Below are positions 51,501 to 62,201 of a stretch of DNA of 64,000 bases, piece after piece (positions within the stretch are counted from its first letter, which is position 1; every line of letters starts with the position of its first letter). Made by a program: the position numbers and the translations under genes. Origin of the DNA: Rotaria socialis. Taxonomy: Eukaryota; Rotifera; Eurotatoria; Philodinida; Philodinidae. The DNA is taken from assembly GCA_905331475.1 (NCBI GenBank), contig CAJNYU010001726.1:250637-314636 (forward strand), given 5' to 3'. Below the pieces are notes generated by a model that searched no databases, was not told where the DNA came from, and was given only the letters and a program-made list of their open reading frames with translations.

Positions 51501-53792
51501 AAATGCTGGATATTTTATTGAAGTATTAGGAAAACCCTATACATGCTTTGATGCTTCTCTGTATGGTAATAATATTGCCTTTTCCCTGGAATCAAAATTT
51601 TTTTTATATGTTTACTATAATATTTAGGAACCTTATTAATTGTTGATCCAGAAGAAGAATTTTTCGTTGAAGAAATTTCGAAGTTAAATAATGATATTGT
51701 TAATAAATCTTTATCGCTTATTGTATTTGCTGATTGGTATAATGTATCTGTTATGAAACGTGTTCAATTTTTTGATGAAAATACTCGACAATGGTATGCT
51801 AAGAAAATTTCCTTAAAATAATGTTTTATCTACATATTGTAATTTAAAGGTGGCTACCAGAAACCGGTGGTGCTAATTTACCAGCATTAAATAATCTTCT
51901 AAAACCACTTGGCATTGCTTTAGGTGATACTGTTTTAGAAGGCAATTTTGATCTTGGTGAACATACAATCTATTATGCATCAGGTAAACGAAAGCAATTG
52001 TGCTCATGAGTGAAAGTATCCAGAATAGTCTATCTGTTAGAAACTATGTTACTACTTAATTTGAAGAACAGAAGCCTTGAATAAAACATTTATTATTTGA
52101 TTTTTTATCTCAAGTGAATTCCCTGACTTGCAAGACCGCTTCAGAAAAAGCTGATAATACGATCAAGAATGTATAATAATTTACTAATTAATGTCTGTAA
52201 TAATGAATAACGACAGGAATTTATTGTGTTCTTTTTTAGAATGAATTTAGTATTCTCAGTACAAAAATTTTAATCAATAAGCTTTGTGTAAACTTAGTGT
52301 TAATTTTTATTTTACGTTATTGAATATTTTATTTAAACTTCAACTTTTGAAGCATCAAACAATTCTGCAGAAATAAATGTACTAGCTTCAAGAACATCCT
52401 ACCTTATATATGACTAGTCTTCATTATGTTTTTGAGGATCTTCTTTACTTAAAAAAATTTTGAGCGTGGCCAGTCTGTTTTCTTGTGAGCTTCTGTGTTG
52501 AAAATGCGATGATAAATCTTAGTTTTTCAACATTTGTATGATACTAATAACTGCGATGAAAAAGTTTCACGAAAGGCAATAAACAAAAATTTTACTTACT
52601 ATTTTATATTCTCTATGATCATACCCTTAAAATTAATAACTAACGTTTACATTCTATTCTAAGATCTGACAATTATCATGTTGAATTTTCAATAAAGATT
52701 TGCGCTTCTTGCCCATTGATGAACTTTAAATTAGCGATGAATTTGATAGAGAACTTCATTAACTAACTGTGCCAATTCAAGTCACATTTTCGTTAGCTAT
52801 GAACAAATGATATTTGTATTCTGATCGGTTCATGCATGTTTTCTTTGATAGGTACACATATAGTTCAATTTCCAGCTGATGGCTATCTAATCTATCGTCC
52901 ATTAATTGATCAAGGTGAAACAATAATACGAATGCCTATTTCTCCAAAAATGCCTCAACAGCGTCATTTAAATCTAGAAGACCATGAAAATCTCGTAACA
53001 CAACAACAACAAGATATTGAATCTATAGTCAAATCTCGGTCTAGTTCAATGCCAATTCTCGGTCTTGTAGAAGCATCTGGTGGTGGGCGTGTAGCAGTAT
53101 ATGGCGATTCAAACTGTATTGATTCGGTACATCTTTCACGTGATTGTTATTGGCTTTTATTGGCTCTATTAGAATTTACAACATCAAGTCGTGTACCTAA
53201 ACTATTTTTGCAATTAGATGAAAATAAACAAATGGATCTAGAAGTACCTGAACTAGAAAGATTAAATACAAGTCGTTTACATAAATTTTCTCGTGTCATT
53301 GAAAAAAATGATCTAGATAATACAAACCAACAAAGAAAATTACCTCAATGTATTATTAATCGACCAGTTAAACCATCAGAACCATTGGCGACGACGTTGG
53401 CATCACACAAGTAGAAGCTTTTTTCTATTTACTTTAACAATTATAATTTTCGTTTATTTTTTGCTAGTAACATAATGAAATATCAAAATCGTTTCATGTC
53501 AAATGATGATGATAATATTGATAGTCATGTTATGATTGATCATAGTGAAACAACATCTCGTTTAGCGCAAGCCTTTTTTACATTGCAAAATCCTATATTT
53601 ATCCCATTATTAATTGGTTCAATTGGCGTTTTTCTTGTTTTTATGATACTATGTCGATCACGCATTTATCACTTATTAATTTTTATATTCTATGGAAATG
53701 ATTTTTATCATCAAAGATCTTCTAATTCAAGATTAAAAACTACTTCAAAACAACAACAATATCATTTTATGTCATCATTCAGTAAACCATGA
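48593..53792 (+). CDS. MBTPS1: Site-1 protease (membrane-bound transcription factor peptidase)
   Basis: A subtilisin-like protease of the Golgi that cleaves SREBP, ATF6 and GlcNAc-phosphotransferase precursors. Seventeen exons join in phase into 1,051 residues, one fewer than human. A signal peptide ([20 protein letters not shown]) precedes a prodomain. A basic KRKLHR site lies just before the catalytic domain, where the vertebrate RRLL autoprocessing site is found. The catalytic triad is visible: Asp in [14 protein letters not shown], His in IGHGLFVAG, Ser in [13 protein letters not shown]; the oxyanion Asn is in [11 protein letters not shown]. Long stretches such as [12 protein letters not shown] and [13 protein letters not shown] are nearly identical to human. 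A C-terminal transmembrane helix ([19 protein letters not shown]) and short basic tail follow. The long intron is 51984-52851. The start is 128 nt after the Siva stop, on the same strand. Confidence 0.98.
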
Positions 53793-55581
53793 AAACTGAC
53801 AGTGATGTTTGTTCTATCGTTTTCTGTTTGCTTGTTTCTTTTTTGTAAAATTTCTTTAAAAATATATTTCTTTGTTTTGATAATAGAATACAGTTCTTTG
53901 TGCACAAAATTTTCCTCAACATTAGGTAAATTTGGCAATATTGATAAGGAACAAAAATCCTTCAGATTTTTCAGCATTTATAGATAGTTATTTATGTAGA
54001 TAATTCAAAATCTCATGGAAAAAACAAAAAGGCAACTTTTCCTATAGAATTGAGAAGAATAAATAGACAAGAAAGAAAAATCCATGGCATGTCACTCTGC
54101 ATTTGCGATAACAATACTAGCAATCATATTTATTTATTGCTAGATTAATATGATTCGTTTTCTGATGTAGCTACTCATGCGTGCTCTAATGCCATTTTAT
54201 TGAAGACTGCGCACCAGGGTGGTCAGATCGAAAATTGAAAAATCAGAAAACGATCAGAAAGGTTTTTTTTAGGAAAATCAGAAGTTTATCAGAACGATCA
54301 TTTTTTGTGAAATAGCGACTTCTGTATAAGACGCTGCCATTAACTACTCCACTACTTTTATGACATTGACTGGTACTTCATTTCCAAAGATTTGTCACTA
54401 TCAACATGAGCATTCATCAATCAATAACGAATTTTTACGAAAAACTCTTTTTTCCTTTATATGTGGAAGTGATATTGCTGTGGCTAATTAATTTACTTCG
54501 ATTTGTTTCTCTTCACCATCAAATTCAACCATATTAATATCATCCAATAGATAATTTTGTTTTTTATGTGTGAAATGTTCAATTAGATAAGATTCTCGAA
54601 ATCAAGAAGAGAAATTTATCAAATTCTAGTGCATTGCTGTAGCTGAAGTTGCCTATATAAGTCAGAAGTTACCAACGGATAATTGAGAAACACAAGGTGC
54701 CGCAATATACATCGATAATAGTAATGTGTTATAATTGTACTGAACTGCACTAGCATAACTGTGATCTGCAATAGTTTCGAATTTGGAAAAAAATCAGAAG
54801 ATCAGAAGAAATTCAGAAAAGACCAAATTTCAGAAAATTTTCCTACGTTTCAGAAGATCTGGCCATCCTGCTGCACACCGTAACGACATGAATCATCCTG
54901 TCCTTCGAAAAAGAAATGTTTTTATCATCGAACTGACATATCTTTAATTTGTATAATTATTTTTATTTTGCTGTGTATAACAACCCTTCGACTTTATATT
55001 TCTGAAGATTAATATAATTGATTGTGAAAAGAAATATTAACAAAAACTACTTTCAAGTATATTGAAAATCAGTTAAAAGCTGTGAATACAGCGAAAGGTT
55101 ATTTTTTTAATTATCAAGGAACTACTTTGACTATGTCCTACAATGAAAATATGTACAGGCTGTCAAAGTGGTAAGCTAAAAGCTGAATTTTAGTCTACAT
55201 TGTGTATCCTTAATGAAGAACTAGTATATAGTCGACAAGGAATAGATCTGCAGAAGTAAGTTTCCGGTTGATGATTCAAAGAAGTATTGATCAGATTACA
55301 AGTTTACATGTCAATCGAACTTGTGAATGATATCTTATTTCATTATGATCCAGAGTAGCAGTACTATCAGTTTGATTATCAATGTATAAAGTGCAGTCAT
55401 TCTCTTTTATTATCAAATAGTAATTATCAATCTTTTATGTAGCTTTTTGTAAAAAGGAATTATTTATTATAAATTCAAAATATATTTCGCCTGTTTCTTT
55501 TCTATTTCATAACATGTTTTTGTTTGTTTGATGTGCAAAGAATAGAGCAAATTTTTATTTCTAGGCAAATATTCTTAAAAT
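53793..55581. other. Intergenic between convergent MBTPS1 and TAF6-like genes
   Basis: About 1.8 kb with both 3' untranslated regions and the hAT-like element at 54215-54870. No gene is supported. Confidence 0.6.
54207..54878. mobile_element. hAT-like MITE with 8-bp target duplication
   Basis: The flanks CTGCGCAC (54207-54214) and CTGCACAC (54871-54878) are an 8-bp direct repeat with one mismatch. The ends are CAGGGTGGTCAGATC and, on the other strand, CAGGATGGCCAGATC, 13 of 15 paired. Both subterminal zones are rich in AAATCAGAA words. CAGGG-type ends with an 8-bp duplication are typical of hAT elements. The interior has no transposase. Confidence 0.85.
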
Positions 55582-56852
55582 CTATTTCTCTAAGATCATT
55601 ACAGCAATGCGTTCCAGTGTTTCAATTATTGATTTTGAAGAAAAGATTTTTGATGAATCGATTTCTAGTAGATACGGTAAAAGGAATGCACGAGAAGTAT
55701 AAGCACCCAATTGTTCAAATATAAAAAGAATAGCATAAATCACAGAAGCTGGGGCTCTTGGATCAGTAAGTGAACAAATCAATCGAGAGATTACACGAGT
55801 GTAAAAGACGTCAAAGACGAGAAAATTTGAACGTTGTAATATTTTAACACATGCTCGAGCAGCTGTCAAACGAACTGACCATGTATCACCGGTATTAAGG
55901 GCAGATTTCATGTCATGATCATTGTGATCTAACCGTTCATCAGTCTAAAATATAAAAATGCAAAGTACATTTTCATTGTGCCATCCTGCCTAACCTCGAA
56001 TTCATACAATAAACAAGTCATAACTATCGGTGATAGATGATGCAAATAATGATTGATAGTTAGTAATGGGTTTTGCAGTAAGCAATCAATAATAGTAAGA
56101 TAAAAAACAAGTTGGCAACGTTTCGTTAGTCTGCAACTATGTACAAGACAATCACAAATATTATTTCGACACCAATCAATCAGATTTGAAACAACAGTAT
56201 GTAATGCAGTTTGATCAGAGCTTAAAAATTTCCAAATTTCTTCATTGAAGTTTTTTGATTGAAGAAACGATAAATATAACTGTTGTTCCCTATTTAATAT
56301 TGATCCATTATTTAGTAATGAGAATTTCATTGGAGGAGACTTTTGTTCACCAGCTAACGCTAACCATTCGACATGAAGAAGAATATCACCACATGAAACA
56401 ACACACTTTTTTCGAGGTTTTGTATGTGAAAAATTCTTATTTCGATATAAGTTACTAAAATAAATGTCTTTTTCTTCAGATATTTTTGTCTCAAAACAAT
56501 ACTATTACTTTGTAATAGTTAAAAGATTTTCTTTCAAATCAATCGGAATATCAGATCGAATAAATAATATGCGTCCAAGTTGACGGGTAGTTTCGAACAA
56601 TTGTGATTTATCTGTAGCCACCGAACAACAATAACCGTACAATGGAGATATAGCTCGACATTTAAGTATTACTTGTAAATCATCACCTAGTAATCGAATT
56701 CGTTTTGATCTTAATGCAATGGAAAATGATTGTTGAATGAGTTGAACGACTATAGAATGAAGACTAGACGAAAGATAGTCGAAACATTCATGTGAAAGAG
56801 ATAATGAAGAACCAAATATAAGTTCACAGATAAAGCGAAGTAAATCGAACAT
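55582..56852 (-). CDS. TAF6: TAF6-like TFIID/SAGA subunit
   Basis: TAF6 pairs with TAF9 through histone folds in TFIID. Three exons (56852-56509, 56454-55995, 55944-55582) join in phase into 388 residues. The N-terminal histone fold (about 5-75) reads SLSHECFDYLSSSLHSIVVQ then SKRIRLLGDDLQVILKCRAI, with SPLYGY matching human VEPLYGF. A linker includes HVEWLALAGEQKSPP (human HWLSIEGCQPAIP). The HEAT-repeat region begins LNREQQLYLSFL (human SVEQQLYYKEI) and contains NHYLHHLSPIVMTCLL (human EKYVHELIPAVMTCIV) and DTWSVRLTAARACVKILQR. It stops after the HEAT region, so the long Pro/Ser-rich vertebrate tail is absent. Divergence is high, and a TAF6L-type paralogue is possible. A YAG site ends two bases before the ATG. 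The gene lies 148 nt downstream of the ZDHHC16 stop. Confidence 0.85.
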
Positions 56853-56866
56853 GTCTAAATGCTAAT
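56853..56866 (-). other. 3' splice acceptor upstream of TAF6-like start
   Basis: On the minus strand CATTAGCATTTAG ends at 56855, leaving two bases (AC) before the ATG. The pyrimidine tract is short. Confidence 0.5.
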
Positions 56867-57000
56867 GAGATTTCTCTTAGCCGCCACTGCAGGTCAATAA
56901 AGAGATATACGAGTAGAATAGCTGATGCATTTTTTTTCTTTTTTCTTTTTTTTCTGCAACTTAATATTATCTACTATTAAAACAACAAGAAAAAATATTG

Positions 57001-58189
57001 TTAACGGTCTTTTATTGATTCTTTTGCTTCTGTTGGTGGTGTTTTCGGCTGATAAACAGCCGAAGTACGCATTGGATTATTTTGCTGTTCCCAAGGTGGT
57101 GTTACAACTCGACGTCTATTTATGGGATAACCTCCAGGAAAATTTGGTTGAGCACCAGTAGGTCCAGTAGTTTGGTGAGATTTCTGTTGATGTAATCCTA
57201 AATTAGTATTAACGTTATAACCATCCCATGTGATGCCATCACCCTCTGGTTTATGTGTACTTGGCAAAAGTACTCGTCGAACAAACTCACTTATGGTCTG
57301 AAAACCTAAGAAACGTTTCCAATTTCCTACGAAGCCGAAATCATAAGGATTTACATAAACAAAGCCTTGGTCAGTGCATTGTTGAGCATAATTTTGATTG
57401 AGTACACGTTCAAGTGATGTTTCACCACGACTAATCATTCGACCATGCCACCAAACAAGACCAACTAATAAAACACCAATTGTTAATGCAGCAAGAAATA
57501 TGTAATATGTGATAAAACCAGGTATGTCCATTGTTTCAAGAATGTTAAATGGATGAAAAATTGAATCTTTATAAGAAAATCTAAAACATATAGATTTATT
57601 AAAATAACGCTTTTCAATATTATTTACACTTGTTCTCCGAGTAGGCCAATTTGATATTCACGATAACCAAACGTACCAGCATATAAACATCCTAACGTCA
57701 TATAACAACAAAATTGAAAGAAATACCGATGATTATAAAAACCAACACAATTGTTAAGCCCTGTTTCACGAAAAAAAATGATTTGAATATGAAGTTAATT
57801 AAAATACTTAAACATGTCTTACATGGGCAATGATGATCAAATTTCAAAATACATAAATTACACCAACTACAATGATGAGTACGAGGTGGTTTATTATTTG
57901 GACATTTTTTGCATTTACGATATTGGCTTGCTAAATTTTGATAATCTTTAGCAAGACCCGGCGAAGATAGCCATGCCATAAAATAATTGAAATAAACATT
58001 TATTACAAGCCAATTACCGAATATAAAATGAAAAACAAATTTTTTATACGCTTTTTTTTCAAGTACACTTAGTGCGATAGTTGAATAATAAACATAAACG
58101 ACATAACTTGTCAACGTAAAAAAGACAGCTATGCATATGTAACCCATCGTTAGTGCCAACACTTTGCAGGTTTGAACACTCCACGCCAT
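57001..58189 (-). CDS. ZDHHC16: Palmitoyltransferase ZDHHC16
   Basis: Transfers palmitate to protein cysteines in the ER/Golgi; the human form modifies phospholamban and ZDHHC6. Three exons (58189-57823, 57760-57628, 57580-57001) join in phase into 359 residues (human 377). Two transmembrane segments precede the cysteine-rich domain: [28 protein letters not shown], then [15 protein letters not shown] across the exon 1/2 junction. The catalytic Asp-His-His-Cys is intact. A further pair of helices follows, then [10 protein letters not shown] and [17 protein letters not shown], which match human ISRGETSIER and NPYNYGCLDNWKVFLGV and identify the subfamily. [18 protein letters not shown] matches RVLLPSSHLPHGNGMSWE. 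The C-tail is Pro/Gln-rich. No acceptor site lies close upstream of this start. Confidence 0.96.
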
Positions 58190-58565
58190 TTTGTATGAAT
58201 TTCAAGCTCTTTTTTGTCAAAATTTTTAGTGTATGCTATACGAGGTTAGAGCACTTGCAAACGAATTTATTAGACCATGCACATGTATCGATGCATATTT
58301 TTTTGCATGTGAGATACGGTTGATCGATTTTCAAAAGAAAGCGAAAAAAAAATGGTCAATATCATACATGATGTAAATGAGACGATAAAGAATTGAATCA
58401 TATTCATTAAATTACTAAGTTTATCTTTTACAAAAAAAAAGCCAATTCAATTCAATTGTCGATGAATAATTTATTGATCTTCGATGATTTGTAAGAGTAC
58501 AGCATTGATTTTCTCAGATACATAAATTTAAATAGGCATGCAAGTGGACGATCAACTGTAACGCC

Positions 58566-58866
58566 TACCCAGGTCGAACATTCCGGCCACCGGATCCCGT
58601 AGGATACTCCAGGGAATATGCGGGAAAGTCACCATATCCTGCAGGAAAACACGGGAAATCGCTGGAACATGGAAGCAGTATTCCGGTCAAAAATACGGTC
58701 GGACTTTTCCGGCGAATTCCTGCCAAGTTCCGGTGCTTTCCGGCAGGAATCGATCGGAAATCACCGGAAAAAATTCTAAAAATTTCCAACCGAAATACTG
58801 CTTCCACAAAATCAACGGAACTACCCGGAACCGGCGGTTTCCAGGCCGGACTGTTTGACCTGGGTA
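58566..58866. mobile_element. CCGG-rich MITE with TA target duplication
   Basis: A 297-bp unit (58568-58864) flanked by TA on both sides. The ends are CCCAGGTCGAACATTCCGG and, on the other strand, CCCAGGTCAAACAGTCCGG, with two mismatches in 19. It also holds an internal inverted pair (GGAAGCAGTATTCCGG / CCGAAATACTGCTTCC). GC content is far above the local background. TA duplication suggests Tc1/mariner-type mobilisation. The 80-codon frame inside is a by-product of the GC-rich repeat. Confidence 0.8.
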
Positions 58867-59676
58867 TGAAGCATCTACCAGTAAGATTTACATAGTTTTT
58901 TTAGATTTTGTTATAGTTGCTCATACTAAGATCGTTGAAAGTTAAACACGAGTTTTAGCACAGAGGATTATATTAATAATATAAAAATCTACTGGTCAGA
59001 CAGTTTAATTTTTCCATATTTGATCTTAAAATAGCTATGACAACAAATTCTAGTTGTCTATTTTAATGCAATAGTGATGACAGATAAAAATTTAGAAAAA
59101 CTGAGAACAAAATTTGAGGATTAGGCAAATAAATGATCGATGACATAAATGCTCGTTTCCAGCAGAAAAATGGCGTTCAGGTCAAAAATGCTTAAAAACT
59201 AAACTTACAATAAACACATTAAACAAATAAACAGTAATGAAAATATATCATTCCCCAGATCACGTCACACCACTGTAAAAATGAATTTCCAGCGGAAAAA
59301 TGCTCTTGATAAACGAAATCTCAGTTTTCCTTTCGAAGAAAAATGCGTTCATGTTATCGAAATGAACAAAAATGTATTCGGGATAAGAGAAAAATGATTT
59401 TGCACCATACTAAGGGTGTAGGGAAAATTTGCAGTCGGTTAGATTATGGTTGACGTTAGTTAAAACAGTGATCGGAAAATTTGCATGAAGATGGGATGCC
59501 GAAAATCAGTTACGATATAAGGGAAAGCTTTCATAGTTTTGTGGTGATGCGTGATGAATGTCAAAGAGCTGGTGAGAAGTTTGCTTTCAATGAATCGTTG
59601 GGAAAGAAGGAATGTGAAGAATGAAAATGAAAACTACTCGTATGTGGTGTTTGTAAAGTTCTGTAAACCATAGTAG

Positions 59677-59760
59677 TGTCAAACTTGAAACTTGAGTTCA
59701 GTTGAAAATAGAAAATTTCAACTTTAAACTTTCAATTTTCAATTGAATTCAAGTTTGACA
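59677..59760. repeat. Imperfect hairpin, 84 bp
   Basis: TGTCAAACTTGAA at the left and its complement TTCAAGTTTGACA at the right are a perfect 13-bp pair. A second paired block (TTCAGTTGAAAAT / ATTTTCAATTGAA) lies inside with one mismatch. It looks like a very short MITE. Confidence 0.55.
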
Positions 59761-60205
59761 TATATGGTAAAGTATGGAATATGTTACATACTAGAGACCG
59801 AAATTGAATCTGATTGCCGAATAATTCGATTCAATTCGCCTCAGAGGAATCGAATGAATAAAAAAAAGTCGAAGCGAAGTGAATCAATTTATTTTGAGGC
59901 CGAATCGAATCGAATCGAATCGATTCATTTTTTTCAGTTTCATTCAGCAATTCAAAATCATTTTCTTTGTTCTAGTGTTATCGTCAAGGGCCAGCTGACT
60001 GCTATAAGAGATGATGAATGAAAAAGGACGTCCAATGTTTCTCTTTTTTATTTTTTATTTTTTCTGTCAGTCGTGCTTATTTAATGGCCATCCTTGTTCT
60101 GTTCATATCGTTATCATGGTCAAATGCATTTTAATTGATATAAGAAATGCTCACTTACAACGGACGTTCCATCTTTCTTTCCTTCTTTTTTTTTCTTTAG
60201 TCAAT

Positions 60206-60506
60206 TTAGGCCCCAATCACACTGAGAAGTAAATTAACATTGTAGTTGAATTAAGCCATATGATTGATGCATTAAGAGTTAAGTAATCTTTTAGAGGTGA
60301 TTTAACTCTTAGGCCCCATTTACACTGAAAAAATAAACCAAATTAAGCAACGTGATTGGTTGATCCTCACTTAAGTCATCTTTTTGAGACGACGTAGTGG
60401 TTAATTCTGTTTTATCTTTTTGGTGTGAATGGGGCCTTAATGTATCAATCAGATTGCTTAATACGACTTCAACTTTATTCACATTTCCACTGCCATTGGG
60501 GTCTTA
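60206..60506. mobile_element. Harbinger-like MITE (outer), TTA duplication
   Basis: A 295-bp unit (60209-60503) flanked by TTA on both sides. The left end GGCCCCAATCACACTGAGAA pairs with the right end read on the other strand, GACCCCAATGGCAGTGGAAA. Similarity continues for about 67 bases, including the ATTAAGC and TGATTGAT words. A 3-bp TTA duplication with GG-starting ends is the PIF/Harbinger pattern. It contains a second, smaller element. Confidence 0.7.
60309..60439. mobile_element. Harbinger-like MITE (inner), TTA duplication
   Basis: A 125-bp unit (60312-60436) flanked by TTA on both sides. The ends are GGCCCCATTTACACTGAAAA and, on the other strand, GGCCCCATTCACACCAAAAA, differing at three positions in 20. 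Its ends resemble those of the element it sits in, so both probably use the same transposase. Removing it rejoins the two long arms of the outer element. Confidence 0.75.
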
Positions 60507-62198
60507 ATATCAACCTCTTTATTTATTAAGTATGGCTACGGTCAACTGTAAATATAGATCCTTATACAGTAAATGACATTATTTTTCTTCGTTCTATAGA
60601 AAATAAACTTATTTAATTAGTCTACTTAGATGGGTTCAATAATTTATATTTTATGTATTCTTATGTATATATCCATAAATTATACTTATTCAACATTTTT
60701 CTATAGAAGATCGACAGCCTATTCTCATTCTAAGGAGATGACAGTCTGAAAGCAACAATACTATGTAATAGTGAATACCATGTTTTAGAAACCCAATTTG
60801 AGTCGAATCGAATCGAATTACCATTTTTGAAAAACCAAAAAACCCGAATCGAACCTAATGGCACTTGTCATTCGTTTCGGTCTCTGTTGTATATGCATGG
60901 ACATCTTTTCTAAACAGTGACGACAAAAGTGTTCGATATAAATTTAGTATGCACACGCTGACTTGCACTTATATAATTTAGTTTGTCTTCTGATGTAGAC
61001 AGAACGGGAAAATAATTCATTTTTGATCGGAACGACACTTCCGCTTAAAATGAATATTTATCTCACCAATCGATTTGTTGTCTATTGGTGGAAAATAAAA
61101 AGATAGCTAGAAGAGTATAAATAACCACGTGCAACGATGTATCATCATACTACTGTCAAGGTCATCGAAACTTCCCATATTTTACTGGTTGATTAAAAGC
61201 TTAGGATTGACAAGAAATTCTAATAAAGTAGTTTAATGGTTTGCTGTAATCCATAGTACTACCGTAGCAGCCCAATGCAGTCAGAAAAGTGTGGTAACTA
61301 AGCAAATTACTACGTTAGTTCGTTATTTATTTGAATTTTTATGTGTGATTTCGGATGTCAATATATATATATATATATATATTAACATTTATTTTAATGT
61401 GCCATATACAGGTTCACATGTTGAAAGAGATATAGAAAAAGAATCAAAAGAATTCGCATATGCGTACATTATGCTGTCAATATAGATATCGAGAGCTATT
61501 CTTTACTCTAGTTCGCATCAACAAAAACGTCCACATTCATATGTGCAACCTTGAATACGAATTAAAATCAAATACAATATCTGCCATATGCAAAAAACAA
61601 ATTTTTCTATTGAGATTTTAGGTAATCTATGAAGCCTATTGTATTTTTTCTATCTGACAATAAAAAAATACAAATTACCAAGTAATTAGTGAATTTCTAG
61701 AATTTTATGAAATAAGAGAAAATGTATTGAATTTCGTACTTTTAGTTTCTTATTACGACAACTACCTTTGAGTAATTCTTGAAGATCTAATGAAAACACA
61801 CGAGATATCAAAATGTTCGTTCTTGTGTCTTGGCATAAATACTATCTGAAAAATCGAGTTTTTTCAAATAAAACCATGTGCTTCGTCCTTTTTAGATAAT
61901 AACCGGATCACTGCGTTTTAATTAATAGCGAAGGGAGGGGGATCGAAAAAGTCAATTAGAAACGCCTATGTTGAGTCACCCTCACTATAACTATGCAGTG
62001 TTTCTTTTTTACTTCGTGATTGGGTGATTATACTCGAACTAAATGGTGGAGCCTTGTTTTCATAAAAAAATGTCGCCGTTGTGATAGTCAGGCATATAAT
62101 GAGACAGAAAGTAGATATATGTGGTATTTAATGCGTGACTGAAAGCAACCTAGCAATCAGATTGTCATCCTGTGCGACTACATTCTAAAGTGATACTC

Positions 62199-62200
62199 AG
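62199..62200 (+). other. 3' splice acceptor abutting glycosyltransferase start
   Basis: GTGATACTCAG ends at 62200, one base before the ATG at 62202. Pyrimidine content upstream is modest. Confidence 0.45.
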
Positions 62201-62201
62201 C

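Larger units (their letters stand above)
59784..60894. mobile_element. hAT-like element hosting nested insertions
   Basis: The ends are TAGAGACCGAAATTGAAT (from 59792) and, on the other strand, CAGAGACCGAAACGAATG (from 60886). The flanking 8-mers TTACATAC and TTGTATAT agree at five positions, with three transitions, so the duplication is probably old. Subterminal blocks on both sides are built of repeated GAATC/CGAAT units. About 295 bp of the interior is a separate inserted element (60209-60503). Confidence 0.6.
58190..62201. other. Transposon-rich intergenic region
   Basis: About 4 kb without a gene, between divergently transcribed ZDHHC16 and the glycosyltransferase. It holds the TA-flanked CCGG-rich element (58568-58864), a hairpin at 59677-59760, and a hAT-like element (59792-60886) containing two nested TTA-flanked elements. 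A (TA)n run lies near 61362-61382. Confidence 0.7.

Noticed and set aside
58565..58807. 80-codon minus-strand frame
   Set aside because: Falls wholly inside the intact CCGG-rich element; not shared as a protein by the other copies.
59743..60232. Open frames in the transposon-rich region
   Set aside because: They overlap element ends and GAATC repeats; no transposase motif such as a DDE triad context.
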